The notes under the pieces were generated by a model that was not told where the DNA came from, did no database searches, and saw only the letters and a list, made by a program, of their open reading frames with translations. Made by a program: the position numbers and the translations under genes. Shown in pieces: positions 47,493-57,542 of a stretch of DNA of 64,000 nucleotides. Positions within the stretch are counted from its first letter, which is position 1, and each line of letters begins with the position of its first letter. Source of the stretch: Lachnospiraceae bacterium GAM79 (GTDB lineage: Bacteria > Bacillota > Clostridia > Lachnospirales > Lachnospiraceae); contig CP085928.1 in assembly GCA_020735665.1 (NCBI GenBank), forward strand, positions 1,784,501-1,848,500, given 5' to 3'.

Positions 47493-48641
47493 TCACTGGG
47501 TAAAACTCACATCAAAAATCGTACCTCCGGATGGATTAGACCGGACTGTAATTGTCCCATCATGCGCACTTACGATTTCATGAACAAGTGCAAGTCCAAG
47601 TCCGACACCACCAAGTTCCCGGCTTCTGGATTTATCCACACGAAAGAACGGTTCAAACACACGCTGCCTGAGTTCCTCCGGGATTCCATTTCCGGTATCC
47701 TCTATTGACAGGTAAATATGTTTTTCCTTTTGATATGCGGTCACTGTAACCCGTCCCCCAGAATGATTATATTTTATAGCATTCTCAACAAGATTGTATA
47801 CCATCCTGTAAATAAGGATATCACTTCCGATCATCCTTATATCCGTGCATTTTCCAATAAGTTTTATATTTTTTTCCTGTGCAAGCGGTTCCAGATCCGC
47901 CAATACTTCATCAACAAGAGCATTGACCATTATTACATCGTCTCTCCCCACAGTTTGAAGCTCGCTCATATCCAGAAGGGTTTTTACCATTTTACCGAGT
48001 CTGTCATTCTGTTCCGTAACCATCTTTATCGTTTGCTCGGTATCTGCATCATTGCCCGGATGCGGATTGGAATTATATGAATCAAGCTGTATCTGCATTA
48101 AAGATAATGGGGTTCGAAGCTCATGTGCCGCATTTGCGGTAAATTGTCTCTGTATATCAAATGCATCCGAGAGACGTTCAAGCATCTTGTTATACGAAAC
48201 ACTCAGTTGGTTCAGTTCTTTAACATTGTTTTCTTCTATTCGTGAATCTGCCAGATTTTGTGCCTGTACCTCTTCAATCTTATCAGAAAACTTACCAATC
48301 GGCTTTAGGGCATGTCCACTAATAAAATACGTAGCTACACCACCCAGAAGCGCCAGCAAGGCTGAAATTATCAGGCTGTTTTTTTTGTAGTCTGCCTTGT
48401 TATTGTACACCTGAACGGAAAAATCATTTGCAAAATCATCCCAGTTATCCTCCGGAATGCTGATATATATTTCATCCGAAGAGCTTCCGTTATCATCTCC
48501 CCTGGCATCAACAGTCTCTTGCAGAGAATCAATATAGTACACACCGTTTTTATAAATAAGCATAGTCAGACATCCACATATAAGCGCAATATATAATGTA
48601 ATTATACATGTAAGCCTCCACTGTAGCGACATTTTTTTCAT
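47493..48641 (-). CDS. Sensor histidine kinase
   Basis: 382 residues. Two membrane helices (about 10-30 and 90-108) flank a short acidic outer loop of about 60 residues. A HAMP region follows, then the DHp motif AAHELRTPLSLMQIQ and the ATPase motifs NLVENAIKYNHSGG, LSIEDTGNGIPEE and GVGLGLALVHEIVSAHDG. GGAGG precedes the ATG, which overlaps the response regulator stop by 4 bases. It is divergent from the redox cluster at 49421-51401 and may sense redox or thiol state; this is inferred only from position. Confidence 0.92.
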   Translation of the reverse strand: MKKMSLQWRLTCIITLYIALICGCLTMLIYKNGVYYIDSLQETVDARGDDNGSSSDEIYISIPEDNWDDFANDFSVQVYNNKADYKKNSLIISALLALLGGVATYFISGHALKPIGKFSDKIEEVQAQNLADSRIEENNVKELNQLSVSYNKMLERLSDAFDIQRQFTANAAHELRTPLSLMQIQLDSYNSNPHPGNDADTEQTIKMVTEQNDRLGKMVKTLLDMSELQTVGRDDVIMVNALVDEVLADLEPLAQEKNIKLIGKCTDIRMIGSDILIYRMVYNLVENAIKYNHSGGRVTVTAYQKEKHIYLSIEDTGNGIPEELRQRVFEPFFRVDKSRSRELGGVGLGLALVHEIVSAHDGTITVRSNPSGGTIFDVSFTQ

Positions 48642-49318
48642 CTGTCGGCCTCCTCCCGTATTTTATACCCTTCTCCCACCTTGTTCAAAATCGGATCATA
48701 TCCGAGCACTGCCTTAAGCTTTCTTCTAAGCGAAGACATATGTACTCTGATTGCTCCACTAAAGCTGTCCACGGATGCATCCCAGACATGCTCCATCAAT
48801 TCTTCCTGACTTACCGGTCTTCCCAGATTGAGAAGCAGATATTCTAAAATACCATTTTCTTTTCTTGTAAGGGAAACCTTTTTCCCTTTTGCATATGCCT
48901 CACGTTTTATCGTATCAAAGCTTATCCCGCCGCTTTCCAGACATACATCCTTCTGCACAAATTTTCTTCTTGTCAGACTTCTGATACGTGCTTCAAGTTC
49001 CTTTATATGAAATGGTTTTTCCATATAATCATTTGCACCTGCATCCAGTCCCTCAACCTTATCCGCAATCTGTCCTCTTGCAGATAATATAATAACCTTT
49101 GTCTCCTCATTTTCCCGTCTGAGTTCTCTTAAGATTTCCATTCCATCCATACCGGGCAGATTCAGATCCAAAACGATCAGATCATAATCCTCCGTAAGGA
49201 TACATTCAAGAGCTTCTTCCCCATCATAACAGGTATCCACTTCATACCCAACACCATACAGGCTTTTCGCAACCATATCACATATTTGTTTCTCATCTTC
49301 AACTATTAATAATCTCAA
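48638..49318 (-). CDS. OmpR/PhoB-family response regulator
   Basis: 226 residues. The start is a TTG at 49316-49318 with AGGTG upstream. Receiver domain with VEDEKQICDM, the acceptor Asp in LIVLDLNLPGMDG, LSARGQ and YMEKPFHIKELEA; winged-helix end with VSLTRKENGILEYLLLNLG and GAIRVHMSSLRRKL. It pairs with the kinase that follows and shares a short divergent intergenic region with the redox cluster. Confidence 0.93.
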   Translation of the reverse strand: MRLLIVEDEKQICDMVAKSLYGVGYEVDTCYDGEEALECILTEDYDLIVLDLNLPGMDGMEILRELRRENEETKVIILSARGQIADKVEGLDAGANDYMEKPFHIKELEARIRSLTRRKFVQKDVCLESGGISFDTIKREAYAKGKKVSLTRKENGILEYLLLNLGRPVSQEELMEHVWDASVDSFSGAIRVHMSSLRRKLKAVLGYDPILNKVGEGYKIREEADR

Positions 49319-49420
49319 AAATCTTTCACCTGTTTCTTAACAAAAATTTTACATCAGCTATTGTATAATACCCAGGTCAGTTGGTCAACAAACACAACAA
49401 ATGAAAGGAACTACAATATC

Positions 49421-49561
49421 TTGAAATGCAGAAAAATATCTCAGATCATTTTGCTCATCACAGGAATAGCCATGATCAGCTATGGCGCTGTCAGAGGTGA
49501 AGCAGCCACCGTGCTCGGAAAAGCAGTAAAATTATGTCTGGAGTGTGTCGGAATTGGATAA
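49421..49561 (+). CDS. CD1871A-family CXXC mini-protein
   Basis: 46 residues from the TTG at 49421, about 11 bases after AAAGGAA; earlier codons in frame have no ribosome binding site and lie over the promoter region (TATAAT at 49364-49369). A single membrane helix (IILLITGIAMISYGAV) is followed by RGEAATVLGKAVKLCLECVGIG with a CxxC pair at the end. This is the signature of the short proteins named after C. difficile CD1871A, found before membrane ferredoxins. Its stop overlaps the next gene. Role unknown; the CxxC suggests electron transfer or thiol exchange. Confidence 0.8.
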   Translation: MKCRKISQIILLITGIAMISYGAVRGEAATVLGKAVKLCLECVGIG

Positions 49562-50468
49562 AATTAAGAGATCATTATCAAAAAAAACAGCCAGAATGCG
49601 CGGGTGGATACAGGCAGCCGCCACCCTGCTTACCAATATTCATATTTCCAATTTATTTAAAGGTAAAATCTATCAGGGCAAAGCGAAAACAATATGCGTG
49701 CCGGGATTAAACTGTTATTCCTGTCCTGCTGCTACCGGAGCCTGTCCTATCGGGGCATTCCAAGCGGTTGTCGGCTCATTCAAATTTAAGTTTTCGTACT
49801 ACATAACTGGTTTTTTCATTTTACTCGGTGTGATCCTCGGAAGATTTATATGTGGTTTTTTGTGCCCATTTGGATGGTTTCAGGATCTGCTTCATAAAAT
49901 ACCGGGGAAAAAATTTTCCACAGCCAGACTGAAACCGTTAAGATACCTGAAATATATCATCCTGATCGTTTTCGTTATACTTCTGCCGATGCTTGTAACG
50001 AACTCCATAGGAATGGGTGATCCGTTCTTCTGTAAGTATATTTGCCCACAGGGTGTTTTAGAGGGAGCTATACCACTTTCACTTGGAAATACCGCTATAC
50101 GGTCTGCTCTCGGAAAGCTTTTTTCTTTTAAGTGCCTTATTTTAATTACGGTTATTATACTGAGTATTTTGTTCTACAGACCTTTCTGCAAATGGATTTG
50201 TCCTCTTGGAGCAATCTATTCATTATTTAACAAGGTCAGCCTTATGAATATCAAGGTTGAAAGCAGCAAATGTGTCGGATGTAACCAATGTTCAAAGGTA
50301 TGCAAAATGGACGTCGATGTCTGTAAGACTCCGAATCATCCTGAATGCATACGATGCGGAGCCTGTATAAAGGCCTGTCCAAAAGACGCAATCCACTACC
50401 AGTTTATGGGAAAGCCATGTTCCCCAAAGGACATCTGCAATCATCCAAAATCAACAAGTAACAATTAG
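49554..50468 (+). CDS. Membrane 4Fe-4S protein (NapH/YccM-like)
   Basis: About 304 residues. The TTG at 49554 is 10 bases after GGAG and overlaps the previous stop; a GTG at 49545 is possible but too close to that site. It has about five membrane helices. Cys motifs include CYSCPAATGACPIGA, FICGFLCPFGWFQDL and FCKWICPLGAIYSLF on membrane loops, and two 4Fe-4S ferredoxin motifs CVGCNQCSKVCKMDVDVC and CIRCGACIKACPKDAI at the C-terminus. Such proteins pass electrons across the membrane. With the CXXC protein before it and the thioredoxin-like lipoprotein after it, it probably drives an outer thiol-reduction chain. Confidence 0.88.
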   Translation: MDKIKRSLSKKTARMRGWIQAAATLLTNIHISNLFKGKIYQGKAKTICVPGLNCYSCPAATGACPIGAFQAVVGSFKFKFSYYITGFFILLGVILGRFICGFLCPFGWFQDLLHKIPGKKFSTARLKPLRYLKYIILIVFVILLPMLVTNSIGMGDPFFCKYICPQGVLEGAIPLSLGNTAIRSALGKLFSFKCLILITVIILSILFYRPFCKWICPLGAIYSLFNKVSLMNIKVESSKCVGCNQCSKVCKMDVDVCKTPNHPECIRCGACIKACPKDAIHYQFMGKPCSPKDICNHPKSTSNN

Positions 50469-50501
50469 CCACACTACTATTATTTAAAGGAGCAATTATT
50501 T

Positions 50502-51401
50502 ATGAAAACAAAAAGAACATTACTATCTATTATCACTCTCTGTGCAGCATTATCTCTCACAGCATGTAACGGATCAGGAGCTTCCACCACTGAAAATTCA
50601 CAAAAAGTCCGGACAGAATCCACCACTGAAGCTGTGGACAATTCCAACACAAAGCTGGATGATCTATATCAGCAGGAGAACCAGATCTTTGCAGATCATG
50701 CAGATGTATGGAACAAGGCATTCGGCATGATGAATAAAAGCAACGCTGATCCGAGCGGCAATTATGCAGATTATCTGGCCGGCACCGTAGAATCAAACAA
50801 GGAAGCCTTTACGGATGATGAACTGAAAACGCTTACCGATGATATTGAAACTATCAGACAGATTGAAGAACAGATATCCGAAATCGAAAATAAAAATACA
50901 GGATCAGAAAGCACTGACCAGAAAGACAGTTCCGAAGAAACCTCCCCTTTCAAGAGTTTCTCCGGTAAGGATTTTGATGGTAATTCTGTTGATGAAAGCC
51001 TGTTTTCCAATAATGCGGTAACCGTCGTTAATTTCTGGTTTACCGGCTGCAAGCCTTGTGTCGCCGAATTGTCCAAGCTTAATGAATTAAACGATGCCAT
51101 CAAATCGATGGGAGGCGAAGTAGTAGGTATCAACACAGAGACCTTTGACGGAAACGAAGATGCTATCAAAGAAGCTGCAGCCATTCTTGACAGTCAGGGT
51201 GCCAAATACCGCAATATTTCCATTGACTCTGATTCAAACGCAGGTAAATATGCCTCCGACATCATGGCATTTCCTACAACCATACTTGTCGACAGAAATG
51301 GTAATATTGTCGGAGATCCTATGCTCGGCGGTATAGATGACCAGAATAACTATGACACTCTTATGAAACAGATTCAAACAGTAATCGATGCTGACAAATA
51401 G
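50502..51401 (+). CDS. TlpA/ResA-like thioredoxin-fold lipoprotein
   Basis: 299 residues. AAAGGAG precedes the ATG. The signal peptide ends in a lipobox LTAC, so Cys22 should be lipidated and the protein sits on the outer membrane face. Residues about 25-145 are an acidic helical region, and residues about 150-298 are a thioredoxin fold with WFTGCKPCVAEL (active CxxC) and a cis-Pro in IMAFPTTILVDRNGN. It likely reduces or exchanges thiols outside the cell with electrons from the membrane ferredoxin protein encoded just upstream. Confidence 0.88.
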   Translation: MKTKRTLLSIITLCAALSLTACNGSGASTTENSQKVRTESTTEAVDNSNTKLDDLYQQENQIFADHADVWNKAFGMMNKSNADPSGNYADYLAGTVESNKEAFTDDELKTLTDDIETIRQIEEQISEIENKNTGSESTDQKDSSEETSPFKSFSGKDFDGNSVDESLFSNNAVTVVNFWFTGCKPCVAELSKLNELNDAIKSMGGEVVGINTETFDGNEDAIKEAAAILDSQGAKYRNISIDSDSNAGKYASDIMAFPTTILVDRNGNIVGDPMLGGIDDQNNYDTLMKQIQTVIDADK

Positions 51402-51417
51402 AATGAATAATCAGATT

Positions 51418-51457
51418 CAGGGGCAGGATAAAAAGCAAACTTTTTATCCTGCCCCTG
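51418..51457. terminator. Long perfect hairpin between convergent genes
   Basis: caggggcaggataaaaag and its exact complement are separated by only caaa, an 18-bp perfect stem. It lies 16 bases after the TlpA-like gene and 126 bases from the end of the convergent 51583 gene. The T run is inside the stem, not after it, so it is an atypical terminator. Confidence 0.7.
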
Positions 51458-51582
51458 ATTGCATTCTTAATCATGCTCCTTTACAATCAATTGACCATAC
51501 AATAAATATATCCGGGAATATACCTGCTGCTGCAATTAACTCTGCCTTGTCTAACAAAACAACCATTTCACTTCGCAATATA

Positions 51583-54500
51583 TTATTTTGTTATCTTGAT
51601 CTTCTTTACTGTGCTGTACTTACCATATACCTTCCTGCCTGTGGAATCCTTCTTATATGCACGAACCCGTACATAATAGGTCTTTCCTTTTTTCAGCTTC
51701 TGTATGGTCTTCGTTCTCTTCGTTGTATTGACAACCTTTTTACCCTTGGTGAACTTAGAATTGGTCGCATATGTGATCTGATATCCCTTTGCCCCGGATA
51801 CCTTTGAATACCTCACAACCAGATTCTTGCCCTTCGTATTCATAACCTTAAGTCCGGTTGTCTTCTTCACCTTTACCTTCGACCACTTCGCATATATGGT
51901 ATAATTTTTCTTTGAACCTTTCTTGATCGAAGTGATTTTCTTCGTGCATTTACGATCTGTATACCAGCCCTTGAATGCATATCCCTTCCGGGTCGGTTTC
52001 TTTAATACAACCTTCTTCGCTGATGTATAGGTCTTCGGATTCTTCTTGTTATTCTTACCCTTATTTAACTTATATGTAATCTTATACTTCTTCTGGCTTA
52101 ACTTACTAACCTGATGTTTCTCTGTCTGTTTACATACGGAACAGGTTCTGCTTTCTTCCCCTGCCTTTGAGGTAGTCGGCTTCACTGTCACTGTCCATGC
52201 AGTCCAGATATGACCCTTTGCTGCTATACTGACATTCTCCTGCACCGTCTTTCCACAGGTATCACAAACATAATGTCCGCTTCCTGCCATCGTACAGGTT
52301 GCTTCCTTATCTGTTATCAGACGTTTTGCCTCATGATCACAGATAAGCTGCGCCAGCTCTCTTATCTCAACCGCTCCACATACAGAACAGGTTCTTGTTT
52401 CTTCTCCTGCCGCATCATAGGTAGCAGGTGTAACAACCTTCCATTCTCCACAGGTATGTTGATCCGCAAATTCAACCACGATCTTCTGTGGTTTTGTCAC
52501 ATTTTTGATCGTATACTTTCCATCTGCAAATTCTATCCTTGTGCCATTTGCAGATACAAGAACACATCGACCGGCTGCAGCCTTAACTGTAAAGGAATAA
52601 TCCTCGCCATAACTGATCGTTTCTCCCTCTTTCTCCGGAAGGATCGTATAATCATCCCCACCGGATGGGATCGTAACCTCATACCGGTTCGGGATCACAT
52701 CTTCTGCTTTCACATCTATGATGTAGTCTTTTCCAATGTTCTTAATGGTATAGCATCTGCCATCTGTCTTAAGTGCCTCTGCCACTTCATCAGACAGTTT
52801 ATAATAGTTGCCATCAAATCCCCTCACCGCTTCGTACACATAGACAACCGCATGGGCATTGCTATATCTATCTCTTGCCGATAATGTATAGTCTGAATCT
52901 TCAACTACGTCGCCACCTGTCTCTTCCAGGTAGTCCCGCGCATTCTCTGTAAGAGTAACTCTGTAATACTCGATGATTCCGTCAGGTTTCGTATTTGTCG
53001 CTCTGTTCATCGAAAGCTTAAGATCCCGACCGGTTACATCCGATTCCTCTAATCTGACACCGACTGTTTCACTCTCTGCCTTCCAGTTATTCTCATAGTA
53101 CTTTATGGCTGCTAACTGATATTCTGCCTCTTCTAATTTCTCGAACCGATAAGAGCCATCTTCTGCTGATGTCGTCTTTTTTGTATCATCGTTTCCTTTT
53201 AATTTAACTGTTACACCCGGCACAGGATTGCCTTCCGGATCGCGAACAGTTCCGGAGATCGCATAGGTCTCTATATTCTTTTCAAAGATTGCTGTGTAGG
53301 TCTCGCCCTCAAAAACACCGTTTACCGCAGTTGGATAGAGTCCGGTTATGGAATAGGACGGACTACCCTCCTTGCTGTCAACCCACTTCACGAAATGCCA
53401 GCCAAGATCTGCTACCGGAAGAACTCCCTTTGGCGTTCCACTTACTGCCTTGATCGTCTCTGTCAATTCACCGGAACCGGTCTCGTCACCTACCCATTTT
53501 ACTGTTCCATGCTCGCCGGCCTTGTAGGTAAATGTAACCTCTGTTTCCTTTGTTGTAATCTCTACCGTATGATTTGCCGAGATATCGGATATCGTATAAT
53601 TGCCATCCTCATCCGGCGTCAATGTCTTGCCTTCTAAGCTTACCCCTTCTAATATGCATCCTGTATCCGGTGTTACTGTAAATACAACAGTCTCACCGGT
53701 CTCGGTGATAAGCTCTTTCACTTTCTTCTTATCAACGCTTGCCGATGCATAACTACCTTCCGTCAATTTAAATTCCAGAGTGTACAGGTCATATGCTTCT
53801 GCATATACATCCTTATCTGTAGTTAATACATGCGTGAAATCATACAAGGTCGTAAGTTCCTTATCTTCATACCAGTCGAATGTATGAATCGTATCATTCT
53901 TTCCTGTTACAGTCGGTGCCTGGGTCTCGGTAACTGCATGGTTGTAATTCGTATATCCATATCCTGCAAGATCTTTACCACCGGTCGTATAATGGAAGGT
54001 CATCTGCATAACGCTTCTACTTGTTTCTTCCTCTGTTAAATCAAGATACGGATATCGTTCGATTTCTGCTCCGCTTATTATCTGTTTCCATACAAATAAC
54101 TGCTTTCCTCCGGAAGCCTTCAGATCTTCATTGATACCATTCTGCAGCTTCCAGGCAGCCTTACCGGATTCAAAATCTTTCACTGTCATAGCTTCATTAT
54201 CAGTAAATGTCACCTTATGTCCCTTCAAATCCATGGAATATCCGTAAGCTTCCACATCAATATCTCCCACATAACAGCAGGCAGATACCACTGCATTTCC
54301 CAAATAAGATGAAACACAACCTGCAATAGGCGCTGCAAATGCATGCGGTTCATTATTCTGGAAGCTGGTTGCAACATTTGTTGTCTTTATATTCGTGGAA
54401 TAATTATAGCAGTCTCTTATCAGAGCATTCTCTACCCCTCCTACAATTCCTCCGGTATGGGAACCACCTTCAACGTCTCCTGTATTATAACAGCCGTAGA

Positions 54501-57483
54501 TCGTACCCTTACTACATATTGCATAAGCAGCAATACCTCCGGCGCAACTGTCCGAAGCTGTAACAGCTCCTGTATTATAACAATAATAGATTCCATACTG
54601 TGACAGAGAAACCGGAACCAATTCCTCCGCTTCCGCAGAACCGCTTCCCGAATCATCTGAAGATCCGCCGGATGTATCTTCCCACCCCCCAATGGATGGA
54701 TTTACGATTATTACATCACCGCCTTCTGCCACACCGGTTCCTGCTGCAATACCTCCGACATATGTTCCTGTAAGTGCTCCTTTATTATAGCAGTTAGCAA
54801 CATATCCCTTGTTATCTCTTACAATACCGGCTGCCTGACCGGTTGATGTAATTGGCGCTTCATTATAACAGTTCAGGATCTTGCCATTATTCCAATCACA
54901 AATTCCTCCCACATCTCCGCTAATGCGTCCTCCGGTATTATTGATTGCTCCACGATTGACACAGTTTTTTACAATGCCATAATTCATATCTACTATGCCA
55001 AAGCAATTTTCACGCTGTTTATCGATCCATTCTACATCTGCTGTATTCACACAGGCATCCATAATTCCATAATTCTTATATACAAAAACAGCACCGCCAT
55101 GCCCACAATATTTTGTGCGCAGTCTTCCGGCTGTACAGTTCGTAACGGATCCATTATTGAACCCTGCAAATACTGCACATGCAGTTACATAAGACTTCTC
55201 TATCGTCAGATTCTTTAAAGCTCCCAATCTGCCGATATATCCGATCAGTCCGCCCTGATTATCATATCCCGGATTTTTCCGATACAAGCCCCGGATCGTC
55301 TTATGATTTCCGTCAAAAACTCCCTGATATATAATGTTATATTTCGTAAAATTAACATTATAAGATCCGAGAGATGGCCAGTTGATCACATTTGTCGTTT
55401 CATCTGTCCATACATCCCATTCACTTGTATCATTCATCTCAATATCATTGCAAAGAACGACATTCTCCGACAGATGTGCCGTAGCATCATCTCCGTTTCC
55501 ATTTACATAATCAGCAAACCAGTATAACTGTCCAGCATTGCTTACTGCATAGTATCCTATGTAATTTTCGTCTAATCCAAATGCCTTACAATTCTCCGCC
55601 GTGACCTGCTCAGCCGGCTGATAGGAACCATCCACCGTTGCAAATCCATTTTCATCATAGGTCAGGCTCTTGCTGACTTCTCCACATGTACTACATTCTG
55701 CCGTATAGGTATATATGCCATCCTTTACACCGGTCAACTTCCAGCCCACCTTTTCCTCATGGAAAGTGATGTGATCTCTTGGCACACCAAAGGTCTCCGT
55801 CAGGCATCTGTAAATCTCAAATGAATGTACCATATAGTACATGCTCTTTAAACTATTCGCTATCGTCTCTTTTGATTTATCTCCATAATCTGTTAAAGTT
55901 AACTGTAAAGAATCGTTATCTTTGTGCGGAATCTCTACCATCGTTCGGTTCCATGAACCACAAAATACATTCATATTTAACTCTTTTAAAGAAAGAGGCA
56001 GCTTAATCTCACGTTGTTCTTTCAGATTTGTATTATTTTCTTTATATGTAGAAAATAAGCCTTCCGGCAAGGTATTCAAGGCACATCCGTCTTCAAATGT
56101 TATGTACTTGATTTTTGCATTTCCGCCACCATCCAATGAAGTCGCTGTAAAATCCGTCAAGCATTTTGGATATTCAAGGCTTCGCAGATTACTGATGCTA
56201 AATGCCCGGGTTCCAATGGTAGTCACGTTCTGCATATACGGCAGCTCGGTTATATATATATAACGGAACGCTTCATCTTTAATTGTCTTAACACTGTCCG
56301 GAATCCGAAGTGATGATACCTTTGAGCATCCCATGAAAGCCTGCTCTTCAATCATCTCTAACTGATCAGAAAGTTGTATATCGGTAACATTACCGCAATA
56401 TGCAAATGCTGCTTTTCCAATTGATGTCACGGAATCCGGAATTACGATCTCCTGCAATCCGTCACAATCATAAAATGCACATATACCGATCGTTGTGACT
56501 GTACCAGGAATCACAAGCTTCTCCATCTGATCCAGATTTCGGAATGCTGATTCTCCGATCGTTGTAAGTCCTTCCGCTAATTCAACATCTTTCAAAGCGT
56601 AACAGGCATAAAAAGCTTCCTTTCCTATGCTTTCAACCTTTGAGCCTTTTTCGAACCGGATCGTCTCAAGATACTGTGAATTATAAAAGCACCTCTCCGG
56701 TATCGTTTCAATGGAAGCCGGAACCGTAAATTCTTTTAAAGACTTACAACCGTAAAGTAAATATTGAACATTCTTTCCAAATGAAGTAAGCTTGCATCCT
56801 TCCTCAAATGTAATCTTCTCCAGTGACTCATCCATATAGAACATGCCATGATTGAACGAACCTGAATTGAATTCTGTAACAGATGCCGGAATCGTGATCT
56901 CCTTCAGCTTCTTCTGTTGCTGCACCAGTGCTGTTGTTAATTTCTGCATCGTACTTGGAAGATAGATATATTCATACTGGAGATTTTCTGGTGGACTATA
57001 TACATTAAAATATGTCAGTCCTTCTCCAACTTCTACCTGCACGATATTGTACTTGGCAAATACGTCTGCATAACCTGAGAATACACTAAACTCACCAGCC
57101 CTGCTGCTGTTTGTATCTACGCCTCCATATGTGATCGTAGCAATATATTTTTTCACTGATGTATCTTCTGTATCCACTGCATCTGCTGTGTCTGCCGTAG
57201 CTTCCGTATCTGCTGTATTTTCTGCAGCTGCATAGATCCGCCATATATTTCCGTTGTTATCTTTTTCCTCCACCAATGGTTCACCGGTCTTCTGATAGTG
57301 ATATCCGGTTTCTTCATTGGTTACTTCACCAGTATCTTCACCAGATTCTGCCCCGGCCGCGTCATCCGTCTGTGCATACGTTGTCACAGACCCATAAAGC
57401 GTTATCGGCGTCGCAACCGCAAGCATGGCAAGCATGGCGGCTGCCAGATAATGCTTTTTTCTCTTTGTTTTTAATTTACTCAT
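51583..57483 (-). CDS. Giant surface protein: BspA-type LRR, GLUG-like repeats, carboxypeptidase-regulatory, Flg_new and FN3 domains
   Basis: 1966 residues from the ATG at 57481-57483, 5 bases after GGGAGG. A signal peptide (KRKKHYLAAAMLAMLAVATP) is followed by an acidic linker, BspA-type leucine-rich repeats (about 190-500, e.g. TTIGESAFRN, VTSIGKAAFAYC, VKTIKDEAF), a region starting NAGQLYWFADYVNG with GLUG-like repeats (about 700-1110, e.g. NCYNKGALTG, YVGGIAAG, CYNTGDVEGG), an InlB-type region, a carboxypeptidase-regulatory-like domain (ISGTVRDPEGNPVPGVTVKLKG), four CxxC pairs in Cys-rich linkers (CSVCGAVE, CDTCGKT), a Flg_new repeat (KGYAFKGWYTDRK) and a Lys-rich FN3 end. There is no LPXTG. 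It is probably an adhesin or glycan-binding protein held by its basic C-terminus. Confidence 0.85.
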   Translation of the reverse strand: MSKLKTKRKKHYLAAAMLAMLAVATPITLYGSVTTYAQTDDAAGAESGEDTGEVTNEETGYHYQKTGEPLVEEKDNNGNIWRIYAAAENTADTEATADTADAVDTEDTSVKKYIATITYGGVDTNSSRAGEFSVFSGYADVFAKYNIVQVEVGEGLTYFNVYSPPENLQYEYIYLPSTMQKLTTALVQQQKKLKEITIPASVTEFNSGSFNHGMFYMDESLEKITFEEGCKLTSFGKNVQYLLYGCKSLKEFTVPASIETIPERCFYNSQYLETIRFEKGSKVESIGKEAFYACYALKDVELAEGLTTIGESAFRNLDQMEKLVIPGTVTTIGICAFYDCDGLQEIVIPDSVTSIGKAAFAYCGNVTDIQLSDQLEMIEEQAFMGCSKVSSLRIPDSVKTIKDEAFRYIYITELPYMQNVTTIGTRAFSISNLRSLEYPKCLTDFTATSLDGGGNAKIKYITFEDGCALNTLPEGLFSTYKENNTNLKEQREIKLPLSLKELNMNVFCGSWNRTMVEIPHKDNDSLQLTLTDYGDKSKETIANSLKSMYYMVHSFEIYRCLTETFGVPRDHITFHEEKVGWKLTGVKDGIYTYTAECSTCGEVSKSLTYDENGFATVDGSYQPAEQVTAENCKAFGLDENYIGYYAVSNAGQLYWFADYVNGNGDDATAHLSENVVLCNDIEMNDTSEWDVWTDETTNVINWPSLGSYNVNFTKYNIIYQGVFDGNHKTIRGLYRKNPGYDNQGGLIGYIGRLGALKNLTIEKSYVTACAVFAGFNNGSVTNCTAGRLRTKYCGHGGAVFVYKNYGIMDACVNTADVEWIDKQRENCFGIVDMNYGIVKNCVNRGAINNTGGRISGDVGGICDWNNGKILNCYNEAPITSTGQAAGIVRDNKGYVANCYNKGALTGTYVGGIAAGTGVAEGGDVIIVNPSIGGWEDTSGGSSDDSGSGSAEAEELVPVSLSQYGIYYCYNTGAVTASDSCAGGIAAYAICSKGTIYGCYNTGDVEGGSHTGGIVGGVENALIRDCYNYSTNIKTTNVATSFQNNEPHAFAAPIAGCVSSYLGNAVVSACCYVGDIDVEAYGYSMDLKGHKVTFTDNEAMTVKDFESGKAAWKLQNGINEDLKASGGKQLFVWKQIISGAEIERYPYLDLTEEETSRSVMQMTFHYTTGGKDLAGYGYTNYNHAVTETQAPTVTGKNDTIHTFDWYEDKELTTLYDFTHVLTTDKDVYAEAYDLYTLEFKLTEGSYASASVDKKKVKELITETGETVVFTVTPDTGCILEGVSLEGKTLTPDEDGNYTISDISANHTVEITTKETEVTFTYKAGEHGTVKWVGDETGSGELTETIKAVSGTPKGVLPVADLGWHFVKWVDSKEGSPSYSITGLYPTAVNGVFEGETYTAIFEKNIETYAISGTVRDPEGNPVPGVTVKLKGNDDTKKTTSAEDGSYRFEKLEEAEYQLAAIKYYENNWKAESETVGVRLEESDVTGRDLKLSMNRATNTKPDGIIEYYRVTLTENARDYLEETGGDVVEDSDYTLSARDRYSNAHAVVYVYEAVRGFDGNYYKLSDEVAEALKTDGRCYTIKNIGKDYIIDVKAEDVIPNRYEVTIPSGGDDYTILPEKEGETISYGEDYSFTVKAAAGRCVLVSANGTRIEFADGKYTIKNVTKPQKIVVEFADQHTCGEWKVVTPATYDAAGEETRTCSVCGAVEIRELAQLICDHEAKRLITDKEATCTMAGSGHYVCDTCGKTVQENVSIAAKGHIWTAWTVTVKPTTSKAGEESRTCSVCKQTEKHQVSKLSQKKYKITYKLNKGKNNKKNPKTYTSAKKVVLKKPTRKGYAFKGWYTDRKCTKKITSIKKGSKKNYTIYAKWSKVKVKKTTGLKVMNTKGKNLVVRYSKVSGAKGYQITYATNSKFTKGKKVVNTTKRTKTIQKLKKGKTYYVRVRAYKKDSTGRKVYGKYSTVKKIKITK

Positions 57484-57542
57484 ATTTACCTCCCTTTCAT
57501 TCATGCACGTATCCCTTATATTCCTAGTACCCCTGCATCCTG

